From positions 124,001-188,000 of the forward strand of contig JAKFFJ010000076.1 in the NCBI GenBank assembly GCA_036675265.1: a stretch of DNA of 64,000 nucleotides, given 5' to 3'. Below, piece after piece: positions 55,788-63,286 of the stretch (position 1 is its first letter; every line of letters starts with the position of its first letter). A program made the position numbers and the translations under genes. The notes below the pieces were generated by a model. It worked only from the letters and a program-made list of their open reading frames with translations. It had not been told where the DNA came from and ran no database searches. This DNA comes from CAMPJU01 sp036675265. Its GTDB lineage: Bacteria > Pseudomonadota > Gammaproteobacteria > Xanthomonadales > Xanthomonadaceae.

Positions 55788-56324
55788 TCAACCGGCGGCG
55801 AGGTACGCGTCCTTCAGCCGCACGTAGTGGGCGGCGCTGTAGTAGAGGGCCTCGATCTCGGCGTCGGTGAGCATGCGGGCCTTGCGCGCGGGGTTGCCGA
55901 GCCAGAGCTCGCCGGCGCCGACTTCCTTCCCGGGCGTGACCAGCGCGCCGGCGCCGACGAATGCGTGCTTCCGCACGACGACGCCGTCCAGCAGCATCGC
56001 GCCCATGCCGACCAGCACCGCGTCCTCGATCCGGCAGGCGTGGATGATCGCCTTGTGGCCGATGGTGACATCCGCGCCGATGTGCGTCGCGAAACCGCCG
56101 AGTTTCGCGTGCGGCCCGTCGTGACTGACATGCACGACGGTGCCGTCCTGCACGTTGGTGCGGGCCCCGATGCGGATGTAGTTGACGTCGCCGCGCACGA
56201 CCGTGCCCGGCCAGAGCGACGCGTCGTCGCCGAGCACCACGTCGCCGATGCAGGTGGCGGCCGGGTCGACGTAGACGCGTTCGCCGACGGTGGGAAGCTT
56301 GTCGCGGTAGGGGCGCAGGTGCAT
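55788..56324 (-). CDS. Gamma-carbonic anhydrase-like left-handed beta-helix protein (YrdA type)
   Basis: 178 residues, mostly hexapeptide repeats. The zinc-site histidines are in VHVSHDGPHAKLGG, TIGHKAIIH and nearby, and RGDVNYIRIGARTNVQDGTV is the signature of the gamma-class CamH/YrdA group. Activity in this group is variable, so carbonic anhydrase function is not certain. The ATG at 56324 is chosen over the longer open frame because HLRPYRDKLPTVGERVYVDP is the family start. ltaE ends 20 bases upstream on the same strand, so the two may be cotranscribed. Confidence 0.92.
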   Translation of the reverse strand: MHLRPYRDKLPTVGERVYVDPAATCIGDVVLGDDASLWPGTVVRGDVNYIRIGARTNVQDGTVVHVSHDGPHAKLGGFATHIGADVTIGHKAIIHACRIEDAVLVGMGAMLLDGVVVRKHAFVGAGALVTPGKEVGAGELWLGNPARKARMLTDAEIEALYYSAAHYVRLKDAYLAAG

Positions 56325-56346
56325 CGGGAGGTCCGGGTGGTCGGGA

Positions 56347-57357
56347 TCAGGCGAGGGCCGCGAAGCCGTCGGCGACGCGTTCGACGCCGGCATCATCGAC
56401 GTCCAGGTGCAGGACCAGGCGCAGGTGCGGTGCATCGCCGATCGACAGGCGCACGCGTCGCTCCGCCATGGCATCGCGCAGGCGCGGCAGCAGCCCGGGC
56501 GCGACGTCGACGAACACCATGTTGGTGTGCTGCTCGACGGCGGTGATGCCCTCGCGCCCGCGCAGTGCTTCGGCCAGCCGCGCAGCGCGCGCATGGTCCT
56601 CGGCCAGCCGCTCGACGTGGTGGTCCAGGGCATGCAGGCCGGCGGCCGCCAGGATGCCCGCCTGGCGCATGCCGCCCCCGGTCATCTTGCGCCACCGGCG
56701 CGCGCGTTCCACCAGCGCGCGCGTGCCGACGAGGACCGACCCGACCGGGGCGCCCAGGCCCTTCGACAGGCACACCGACACGCTGTCGAAATGCCGCGCG
56801 ATCCCGCGCGCCGGCACGCCGCAGGCAACGGCCGCGTTGTAGAGCCGTGCGCCATCCAGGTGCAGGCCGAGGCCGCGGCGGTCGCACAACGCGCGCGCCT
56901 GTGCCAGGTAGTCCAGCGGCAATGGCCGGCCGTGCCAGGTGGTTTCCAGGCACAGCAGCCGGGTGCGTGCGAAATGCGGGTCGTCCGGCTTGATCGTGCG
57001 CTCCACCGCGTCCAGCGGCAGGGTGCCGTCGCCGGCCTGCACGATCGGCTGCGGCTGGATCGAGCCGAGCACCGCCGCGCCGCCGCCCTCGTACTTGTAG
57101 GTGTGCGCCTCCATGCCGACGACGTACTCGTCGCCGCGTGCGCAATGCGCGAGCAGCGCCACCAGGTTCGACTGCGTGCCGCTGGGCAGGAACAGCCCGG
57201 CCTCGAACCCCAGGTCGTCGGCCAGCCGTGCCTGCAGTGCGTTGACGGTCGGGTCGTCCCCGTAGACGTCGTCGCCCACCGGCGCCGCGGCCATGGCCGC
57301 GCGCATGGCCGCGGTCGGCCGGGTGACGGTGTCGCTGCGCAGGTCGATCCAGTCCAT
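56347..57357 (-). CDS. ltaE: Low-specificity L-threonine aldolase
   Basis: 336 residues of the PLP fold type I family. DLRSDTVTRPTAAMRAAMA opens the protein, GDDVYGDDPTVNALQ and PSGTQSNLVAL are the substrate-side loops, LHLDGARLYNA holds the PLP Asp, and SVCLSKGLGAPVGS has the Schiff-base Lys. It splits L-threonine to glycine and acetaldehyde. The ATG at 57357 is preferred to one three codons upstream (57366): a TACCAT hexamer lies seven bases before it, overlapping that earlier ATG. Divergent from xthA. Confidence 0.92.
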   Translation of the reverse strand: MDWIDLRSDTVTRPTAAMRAAMAAAPVGDDVYGDDPTVNALQARLADDLGFEAGLFLPSGTQSNLVALLAHCARGDEYVVGMEAHTYKYEGGGAAVLGSIQPQPIVQAGDGTLPLDAVERTIKPDDPHFARTRLLCLETTWHGRPLPLDYLAQARALCDRRGLGLHLDGARLYNAAVACGVPARGIARHFDSVSVCLSKGLGAPVGSVLVGTRALVERARRWRKMTGGGMRQAGILAAAGLHALDHHVERLAEDHARAARLAEALRGREGITAVEQHTNMVFVDVAPGLLPRLRDAMAERRVRLSIGDAPHLRLVLHLDVDDAGVERVADGFAALA

Positions 57358-57401
57358 GCGGCGCATGGTAATGCGACGGGCACGCCAATAAGATCGATCC
57401 C

Positions 57402-58187
57402 ATGAAGATCGCCAGCTGGAACGTCAACTCGCTCAACGTGCGCATGCCGCACCTGCGCCAGTGGCTCCTCGACGCCGCGCCGGACGTGGTGGCGCTGCAG
57501 GAGACGAAGCTGGAGGACATGCGCTTCCCCGACACCGAACTGGCGACCCTCGGCTACCGCAGCGTGTTCTGCGGCCAGAAGACCTACAACGGCGTGGCCC
57601 TGCTGGCGAAGGCGCCGTTCGCCGCGGACTGCGTGATGGCGATCCCCGGGTTCGACGATCCGCAGAAACGCGTCCTCGCGGCCACCGTCGGCGACCCCGG
57701 CTCGCCCCAGGCGATCCGCGTGGTCAACCTCTACGTGGTCAACGGGCAGTCCGTCGGCAGCGCGAAGTTCGACTACAAGCTGCGCTGGCTGGCGGCCGTG
57801 CGCGACTGGCTGGCCGAGGAACTGGTGCGTTTCCCGCGGATGGTGGTGCTGGGCGACTTCAACATCGCCCCGGACGACCGGGACGTGCACGACCCCAAGC
57901 GCTGGCACGAGAAGATCCTGTGCTCGACCCCGGAGCGGGACGCCCTGCGGGACATCCTGTCGCTGGGCTTCCACGACAGCTTCCGGCTGTTCGAAGCCGA
58001 TGCCGGCCACCACAGCTGGTGGGACTACCGCCTGGGCGGCTACGACCGCGGGCTGGGGCTCCGGATCGACCTGGTGCTGGTGAGCGAGGCGTTGCGTGGC
58101 GCCTGCACGGCCGCGGGCATCGACACGGCGCCGCGCACCTGGGAAAGGCCCAGCGATCACACGCCGGTCTGGGTGGCGGTGGACTGA
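57402..58187 (+). CDS. xthA: Exodeoxyribonuclease III
   Basis: 261 residues of the EEP family. SWNVNSLNVR holds the metal-binding Asn, ALQETKLED the Glu, LGDFNIAP the Asp-Asn pair and RPSDHTPVW the catalytic Asp-His. It cuts at abasic sites and removes 3' blocks in base-excision repair. The TAAGAT hexamer is seven bases before the ATG, so the mRNA may be leaderless. It converges with the small membrane-protein gene across a half repeat and a bidirectional terminator. Confidence 0.95.
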   Translation: MKIASWNVNSLNVRMPHLRQWLLDAAPDVVALQETKLEDMRFPDTELATLGYRSVFCGQKTYNGVALLAKAPFAADCVMAIPGFDDPQKRVLAATVGDPGSPQAIRVVNLYVVNGQSVGSAKFDYKLRWLAAVRDWLAEELVRFPRMVVLGDFNIAPDDRDVHDPKRWHEKILCSTPERDALRDILSLGFHDSFRLFEADAGHHSWWDYRLGGYDRGLGLRIDLVLVSEALRGACTAAGIDTAPRTWERPSDHTPVWVAVD

Positions 58188-58192
58188 CCGCC

Positions 58193-58217
58193 ATTCGCCG
58201 CCATGGCGGCTCCCACA
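58193..58217. repeat. Half of GTGGGAGCC palindromic repeat
   Basis: ATTCGCCGCCATGGCGGCTCCCACA directly after the xthA stop, ahead of the terminator. Confidence 0.85.
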
Positions 58218-58234
58218 TGGCTTGCCTGAACGAC

Positions 58235-58262
58235 AAAGGCCCGGCTTGGTAGCCGGGCCTTT
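58235..58262. terminator. Bidirectional rho-independent terminator
   Basis: AAAGGCCCGGCT-TGGT-AGCCGGGCCTTT, a perfect 12-bp stem with A and T runs on either side, between convergent xthA and the small membrane-protein gene. Confidence 0.9.
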
Positions 58263-58286
58263 GGTGTCGCGTGCCTTGGGTGCGTC

Positions 58287-58556
58287 TTAGCGCACGCGGC
58301 CGCGACGGAACAGGTTCACGATCGCCAGCAGGATGATGGCGCCGATCAGGGCGGCGATGAAGCCCATGATGTCGAAGCCCTCGCTGCCGGTGCTGCCGCC
58401 GATCAGCGGCGCGATGAGCCACCCGCCGATGAACGCACCGATGATGCCGACCACGACGTTCAGCAGGATGCCCTGCTGGCCATCGGTCTTCATGATCAGG
58501 CTGGCAAGCCAGCCGATGATCCCGCCCACGATCAACCAGATGATGAAACCAAGCAT
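58287..58556 (-). CDS. GlsB/YeaQ/YmgE-family small membrane protein
   Basis: 89 residues with three hydrophobic segments (LGFIIWLIVGGIIGWLASLI, LLNVVVGIIGAFIGGWLI, FIAALIGAIILLAIVNLF), Gly-rich as in transglycosylase-associated proteins of the GlsB group. These respond to stress, but their role is unknown. AAGGAG lies just before the ATG at 58556, which discards a 25-residue upstream extension. The 137 bases upstream to xanA2 are non-coding. Confidence 0.9.
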   Translation of the reverse strand: MLGFIIWLIVGGIIGWLASLIMKTDGQQGILLNVVVGIIGAFIGGWLIAPLIGGSTGSEGFDIMGFIAALIGAIILLAIVNLFRRGRVR

Positions 58557-58693
58557 GACTGGACTCCTTGTTTTTGATGGGGGACCCGAGCACCCCGATC
58601 GGGGGCTGGCAGCCAGTTTCCTTAGCGCCATGTGATGGCTGCGTCAGCGCGAATTCAGCGGGGTGATGGCATTTGGCCGCCGCGCTGGCGTAT

Positions 58694-60040
58694 TCAGCCG
58701 GCGAGCGCCAGCAGGGCCGCGCGCGGCAGCTTGCCGGTCTCGTTGCGGGGCAGCGCGGTCACCCGTCGCAGCGGGCGCGGGAGGAAGACCGGATCGATGC
58801 CGATCCGCAGGGCGGCCAGGATGGCCGCTTCGTCCAGGCCGGGCGCGACCACCAGCGCGGCGGTCCGCCGCACGCCGTCGGCACCCGCCTTGTCCAGCTG
58901 GAACACCACCCCGTCCTCGACGCCCGGGATCGCCAGCAGCCGGCGGGTGAGGTCGGCCAGCGAGGCGCGCTTGCCGGCGATCTCGAGCAGGTCCGCGTTG
59001 CGGCCCTGCAGCAGGAACCGCCCGTCGGCCTGGAGCTCCACCAGGTCCGCGAGCGTCCTGGGCTCGTCCAGGTGCGCCGCCGTGACCACCGTGCCGTCCG
59101 CCCCGGGCAGGAGGCGAACCCCCGCGAACGGGGTCCAGGCGATATCGGCCGCGGTCCTCCGGCTGGCGAGGATGCAGGTCTCGGTCGAGCCGAAGAACTC
59201 GCGCACCTCGCAGCCAAAGCGCGCTTCCGCCTGCGCGGCGAGTTCCGGCGCCAGGGGGGCGGTGGCGGACACGATCGCGGCCAATGGCGGCAGCGCAATG
59301 CCGGCGCCGAGCAGCGCCCGGAGGTGCACCGGCGTGGTCACGAGCAGGCGCGGCGCGGGCGCTTCGTGCAGCGCGCGTGCCACGTCGGCCGGGAACAGCG
59401 GCCGTGCCGCATGCACGGACGCATCTCCCAGCAACGGCAGCAGCACCGACATCTCCATGCCGTACATGTGCTGCGGCGGCACGGTGGCGACCACGGACGG
59501 CCACGCACCCGGCCACAGGTCCTGCAGTGCCGCGACGTTCTGCGCGGTGCTGGTACGGAAGCTGCCCCAGGTCTTGTGCTGCGGTTGGGGATGGCCCGTG
59601 CTTCCCGAGGTGAACCCCACCACGGCCAGCGCGTCGTCCGCGGGCGCGAACCCGGCGCCATCGGCTTCCGGGAGTTGCGCGGGCAGGCACCAGTAGCGCG
59701 GTGGCGGGAACCCGAGTTCGGTGTCGCCGATGGTCCAGGCGCCGGGATGCGTGGACAGCACCTCGTCCACCGCGGCAGGCGCGCGCGACGGCGGGAGCAG
59801 CGTGGCCTGCCCGCGCACCGCGACCGCGGCCAGCGCGACCAGGAACCGGTAGCGGTCCTCGCACAGGTTGACGGCGTGGGTGCCGGCCGGCAGCTGCGCG
59901 GCCACGCCGTGGACATGGCGCAGGAACGTGGCCAGGCCCACCTCGCCCGTGCCGTCGAAGGCGACGACCCGGTCGGCGCCACCGCGCGGCGGCGAGGCAT
60001 GCGCGCGGCGGGCGACTTCCGCTTCGCTGACTGCCGACAT
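58694..60040 (-). CDS. xanA2: XanA2-type acyl-CoA synthetase/aryl-ACP ligase
   Basis: 448 residues from the ATG at 60040 (SAVSEAEVARRA). GFTSGSTGHPQPQHKTW is the phosphate loop, GSTETCILA the adenylate site, and NETGKLPRAAL the C-terminal Lys motif. The reaction expected from Xanthomonas XanA2 is activation of 3-hydroxybenzoate and transfer to the acyl carrier protein. Short for the superfamily, as are other family members in pigment loci. It is 5 kb from the rest of the cluster and divergent from the phosphopantetheinyl transferase gene. Confidence 0.87.
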   Translation of the reverse strand: MSAVSEAEVARRAHASPPRGGADRVVAFDGTGEVGLATFLRHVHGVAAQLPAGTHAVNLCEDRYRFLVALAAVAVRGQATLLPPSRAPAAVDEVLSTHPGAWTIGDTELGFPPPRYWCLPAQLPEADGAGFAPADDALAVVGFTSGSTGHPQPQHKTWGSFRTSTAQNVAALQDLWPGAWPSVVATVPPQHMYGMEMSVLLPLLGDASVHAARPLFPADVARALHEAPAPRLLVTTPVHLRALLGAGIALPPLAAIVSATAPLAPELAAQAEARFGCEVREFFGSTETCILASRRTAADIAWTPFAGVRLLPGADGTVVTAAHLDEPRTLADLVELQADGRFLLQGRNADLLEIAGKRASLADLTRRLLAIPGVEDGVVFQLDKAGADGVRRTAALVVAPGLDEAAILAALRIGIDPVFLPRPLRRVTALPRNETGKLPRAALLALAG

Positions 60041-60133
60041 GCGCTGGCGCCCCCTCTTGCGCGCCCTCACGGGCCGCCACTTCCCAGGCTGCTTACTTTA
60101 CGCTGGCCCCTTCGCCACCGGCCACGCGTCGAC

Positions 60134-60724
60134 ATGTCGCCGCAACCCATCCTGCCGCCGAGCCTGCGCTGGACCTGGCGCGACCACGTCCCCGGCACTG
60201 CCGCCGAGGTCGCCGCGCGGGCCTGGCTGGGGCCGTTGCTGCGGGTCGAGCCGGAGGCCGTACCGTTGCACCGCGACGTGCACGGGCGGCCGCGGCTCGA
60301 ATGCCCGGCCGAAGGGTGCGACACCGGGTGGAGCCACAGCGGCGAAGGCCTGGTGATCGCCTTCGGCCGCGGACTGGTCCTGGGCATCGACCTGGAGCGC
60401 ATGCGTCCCCGGCCCCGCGCGCTGGCGCTGGCGCGGCGCTTCTTCGCGGCGTCCGAGGCGGACTGGCTGGAAGGCATCCCCGAGCCGGCGCGCGAGCAGT
60501 CGTTCCTGCGCCTGTGGTGCGCGAAGGAAGCGTTGCTGAAGGCGCATGGGCGCGGGCTGTCGTTCGGCCTGGCCAAGCTGGCGTTCGCCGAGCGCGGTGG
60601 CGCCCTGGTGCTGGCCGACTGCGATCCCGCGCTGGGGGCGCCGGGCGACTGGAAGCTGCACGAGTGGAGTCCACGGCCGGGCTATCGGGCGGCGCTGGCC
60701 TGGCGCGACGCGATCGCGAAGTGA
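60134..60724 (+). CDS. 4'-Phosphopantetheinyl transferase (Sfp type)
   Basis: 196 residues. GIDLERMRPRP has the Mg-binding Asp-Glu pair and WCAKEALLKAHGRGL the Lys/Glu motif of Sfp-type enzymes; HSGEGLVIAF is the CoA-side strand. It would convert the apo acyl carrier protein of the pigment pathway to holo form; the corresponding Xanthomonas enzyme is called HetI. Divergent from xanA2 by 93 bases. There is no ACP next to it. Confidence 0.9.
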   Translation: MSPQPILPPSLRWTWRDHVPGTAAEVAARAWLGPLLRVEPEAVPLHRDVHGRPRLECPAEGCDTGWSHSGEGLVIAFGRGLVLGIDLERMRPRPRALALARRFFAASEADWLEGIPEPAREQSFLRLWCAKEALLKAHGRGLSFGLAKLAFAERGGALVLADCDPALGAPGDWKLHEWSPRPGYRAALAWRDAIAK

Positions 60725-60752
60725 CCCGCGGCGGCGGGCTGCCACGCGCTCC

Positions 60753-60758
60753 TACAAT
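60753..60758 (+). promoter_or_regulatory. Predicted -10 box of rsmG (leaderless)
   Basis: TACAAT, six bases (GCCGCG) before the rsmG ATG. GCTCCTACAAT also resembles the arm of the second repeat family. Confidence 0.5.
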
Positions 60759-60764
60759 GCCGCG

Positions 60765-61430
60765 ATGGAAGATCGTCCCGATGCGCCGGCGCACCAGGCG
60801 CCGCTGCGCGAAGAACTCACCGCTGGATTGCGCGCGCTTGGTCTCGACGAAGCGCTGGCCGTGCCACTGCTCGACTACCTGGCGCTGCTGGCCCGCTGGA
60901 ACCGCGCGTACAACCTGACGGCGGTGCGCGAACCGCAGGCGATGGTCGCGCGCCACCTGCTCGACTCGCTGGCCATGCACGCGGCGGTCGCACCGCTGGC
61001 CGCGCGCCGCGGAGCCCTCGCCGACCTGGGCACCGGTCCGGGCCTGCCGGGCATCCCCCTGGCGATCGCACTGCCCGGACTCCGGGTCACGCTGGTGGAG
61101 AGCAACGGCAAGAAGGCGCGTTTCCTGCGCGAGGCAGTGCGCACGCTGCGGCTGGGCAATGCGTCGGTGGTCGAGGCGAGGATCGAGGCGATGGACCGTC
61201 CCGGCACGTTCGATGCGATCACCGCGCGGGCGCTGGCGACACTGCCGAAGCTCCTCGAGCTGGGGGGGCACCTGCTGGCCCCCGCGGGAAGGCTGCTGGC
61301 GATGAAGGGCGTGGTGCCGGACGAGGAGATCGCGTCGCTGCCGCCGGGCTGGCAAGTCGAGCGGGTCGAGCCGCTGGCCGTGCCCGGCCTGGACGGCGAA
61401 CGCCACCTGGTGGTGGTCGCGCGCGCCTGA
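60765..61430 (+). CDS. rsmG: 16S rRNA (guanine-527-N7) methyltransferase
   Basis: 221 residues. NRAYNLTAVREPQAMVARHL (start of the family core), DLGTGPGLPGIPLAIALP (SAM loop) and SNGKKARFLREA (second SAM contact) mark RsmG/GidB. It methylates G527 of 16S rRNA; loss gives low-level streptomycin resistance. It lies directly upstream of parA and parB, the usual order, but mnmG is not next to it; the pigment PPTase gene is. Confidence 0.95.
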   Translation: MEDRPDAPAHQAPLREELTAGLRALGLDEALAVPLLDYLALLARWNRAYNLTAVREPQAMVARHLLDSLAMHAAVAPLAARRGALADLGTGPGLPGIPLAIALPGLRVTLVESNGKKARFLREAVRTLRLGNASVVEARIEAMDRPGTFDAITARALATLPKLLELGGHLLAPAGRLLAMKGVVPDEEIASLPPGWQVERVEPLAVPGLDGERHLVVVARA

Positions 61431-61528
61431 CTGGGACACCGGTCCGGCGTGGGGTGTCGGCAGGCGGCATAATCGACTGCTCGGCCGGCACCCACCGGCC
61501 TCCAGTCGCACGAGGGGCGCCGAGCCGC

Positions 61529-62353
61529 ATGGCCCGCATCATTGCCGTTGCCAACCAGAAGGGCGGGGTCGGAAAGACCACGACCGCCGTCAACCTGGCC
61601 GCGGCGCTCGCGCGCACGCCGCAGCGGGTGTTGCTGGTCGACCTGGACCCGCAGGGCAACGCGACCATGGGCAGCGGCGTGGAGAAGCGCGGCCTCCAGG
61701 CCTCCTCGACCGACGTGCTGCTCGAGGAGATGCACGCGACCGACGCGATCGTGCGCGCGCCCGAAGGTTACGACCTGCTGCCCGGCAACATCGACCTGAC
61801 CGCGGCCGAATTCGAGCTGATGGACGAGGCGGGGCGCGAACAGCGCCTGCGCCGCGCGCTCGACCCGCTGCGCGAGCGCTACGACTTCATCCTGATCGAC
61901 TGCCCGCCCGCGCTCGGCCTGCTCACGCTCAACGCGCTGACGGCGTCGGACTCGGTGCTCGTGCCGATGCAGTGCGAGTACTACGCGCTGGAAGGCCTGA
62001 CCGCGCTGCTGGAAACCATCGACGCGTTGACCGCGAAGCTCAACCCGAAGCTCGAGGTCGAGGGCGTGCTGCGCACCATGTTCGATGTCCGCAACAATCT
62101 CGCCAACGCGGTCTCGGCGGAGCTGGTGCAGCACTTCGGCGACAAGGTGTTCCGCACCGTGGTGCCGCGCAACGTGCGCCTGGCGGAGGCGCCGAGCCAC
62201 GGCCGCAGCATCGTGGGATACGACGCGGGCAGCCGCGGTGGCGTGGCCTACCTGGGGCTGGCCGGGGAACTGATGCGGCGCACGCGCGAACGCGCGTCGC
62301 GCGCGACGACGCCGGCGCCGGCGCAGCAACGGAACACGGAGACGGTGGAATGA
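61529..62353 (+). CDS. parA: Chromosome partitioning ATPase ParA (Soj)
   Basis: 274 residues. ANQKGGVGKTTTAVNLAAAL has the deviant Walker A lysine, LVDLDPQGNATMGSG the switch and LIDCPPALGLLT the Walker B. GRSIVGYDAGSRGGVAYL is the usual end of Soj. It forms ATP-dependent dimers on DNA that draw ParB-parS complexes. It overlaps parB by four bases. A CATAAT at 61466-61471 is a possible -10. The frame's upstream extension is non-conserved. Confidence 0.97.
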   Translation: MARIIAVANQKGGVGKTTTAVNLAAALARTPQRVLLVDLDPQGNATMGSGVEKRGLQASSTDVLLEEMHATDAIVRAPEGYDLLPGNIDLTAAEFELMDEAGREQRLRRALDPLRERYDFILIDCPPALGLLTLNALTASDSVLVPMQCEYYALEGLTALLETIDALTAKLNPKLEVEGVLRTMFDVRNNLANAVSAELVQHFGDKVFRTVVPRNVRLAEAPSHGRSIVGYDAGSRGGVAYLGLAGELMRRTRERASRATTPAPAQQRNTETVE

Positions 62354-63276
62354 GCGTGGTGAAGAAGGCGGCGCCGAAGAAGCGCGGCCTGGGCCGTGGG
62401 CTCGAGGCATTGCTGGGACCGAAGGCCGCGGCGGAAGCCGCCGCGCTGGAACCGCAGCCGGGCGAGGCGCTGCTGCGGTTGCCCGTCTCGCGGTTGCAGC
62501 CGGGCCAGTACCAGCCGCGCAAGTCGATGGACCAGGCCAAGCTCGAGGAGCTTGCCGAGTCCATCCGCGCGCAGGGCGTGATCCAGCCCATCGTCGTCCG
62601 CCAGCTCGTCGCGGACGCGGGCGGCCAGCAACGGTACGAGATCATCGCGGGCGAGCGCCGCTGGCGCGCGTCGCAACTGGCGGGACTGGACGAGATCCCG
62701 GCCGTCGTGCGCGTGGTCGACGACCACGCCGTGGTCGCGATGGCGCTGATCGAGAACATCCAGCGCGAGGACCTCAATCCGCTGGAAGAGGCGTCCGCGC
62801 TGCAGCGGCTCATCGACGAGTTCCACCTGACCCATGCGCAGGCGGCGGACGCGGTGGGCCGGTCGCGCGCGGCCGTGTCCAACCTGTTGCGCCTGCTGGA
62901 ATTGCCGGACGAGATCCGGATGCTGGTCGAGACGCGAGCGCTGGAGATGGGACACGCGCGCGCGCTGCTCACCGTCGCGCCGCCCGCCGCGATCGCGCTG
63001 GCGCGCCAGGCGGTCGAGCACGGCTGGTCGGTGCGCGAGGTCGAGCACCGCGTCCAGCAGCTGTCCGCCGGCAAGGTCACGCCCAACCGCACGCGCAAGG
63101 CGGCGCCCGGGCGGCCGCAGGCCGACATCGCGGCGCTCGAGCGCGAGTTGTCCGAAACGCTCGGTTCGCGCGTGAACGTGCTGCACGGGCGCGGCGGCAA
63201 GGGGCGGCTGGTGATCCATTACGCCGACCTCGAGTCGCTCGACGGGGTGCTCGACCGGCTGCGCACCAAGGCCTGA
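62350..63276 (+). CDS. parB: Chromosome partitioning protein ParB
   Basis: 308 residues. RGLGRGLEALLG is the ParA-stimulating N-terminus, AGERRWRAS the CTP-binding box, NIQREDLNPLEEA the second box, and the helix-turn-helix HLTHAQAADAVGRSRAAVSN follows. The C-terminal dimerisation part starts near residue 240. ParB loads as a CTP-dependent clamp at parS. I found no parS (TGTTTCACGTGAAACA) by eye in the window. Translational coupling to parA through ATGA. Confidence 0.97.
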   Translation: MSVVKKAAPKKRGLGRGLEALLGPKAAAEAAALEPQPGEALLRLPVSRLQPGQYQPRKSMDQAKLEELAESIRAQGVIQPIVVRQLVADAGGQQRYEIIAGERRWRASQLAGLDEIPAVVRVVDDHAVVAMALIENIQREDLNPLEEASALQRLIDEFHLTHAQAADAVGRSRAAVSNLLRLLELPDEIRMLVETRALEMGHARALLTVAPPAAIALARQAVEHGWSVREVEHRVQQLSAGKVTPNRTRKAAPGRPQADIAALERELSETLGSRVNVLHGRGGKGRLVIHYADLESLDGVLDRLRTKA

Positions 63277-63286
63277 GCCTGCGCGC

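Noticed and set aside
61529..63276. A parS site near parAB
   Set aside because: I looked for TGTTTCACGTGAAACA-like 16-mers. No convincing match was seen by eye; a motif scan allowing two mismatches is needed before stating absence.
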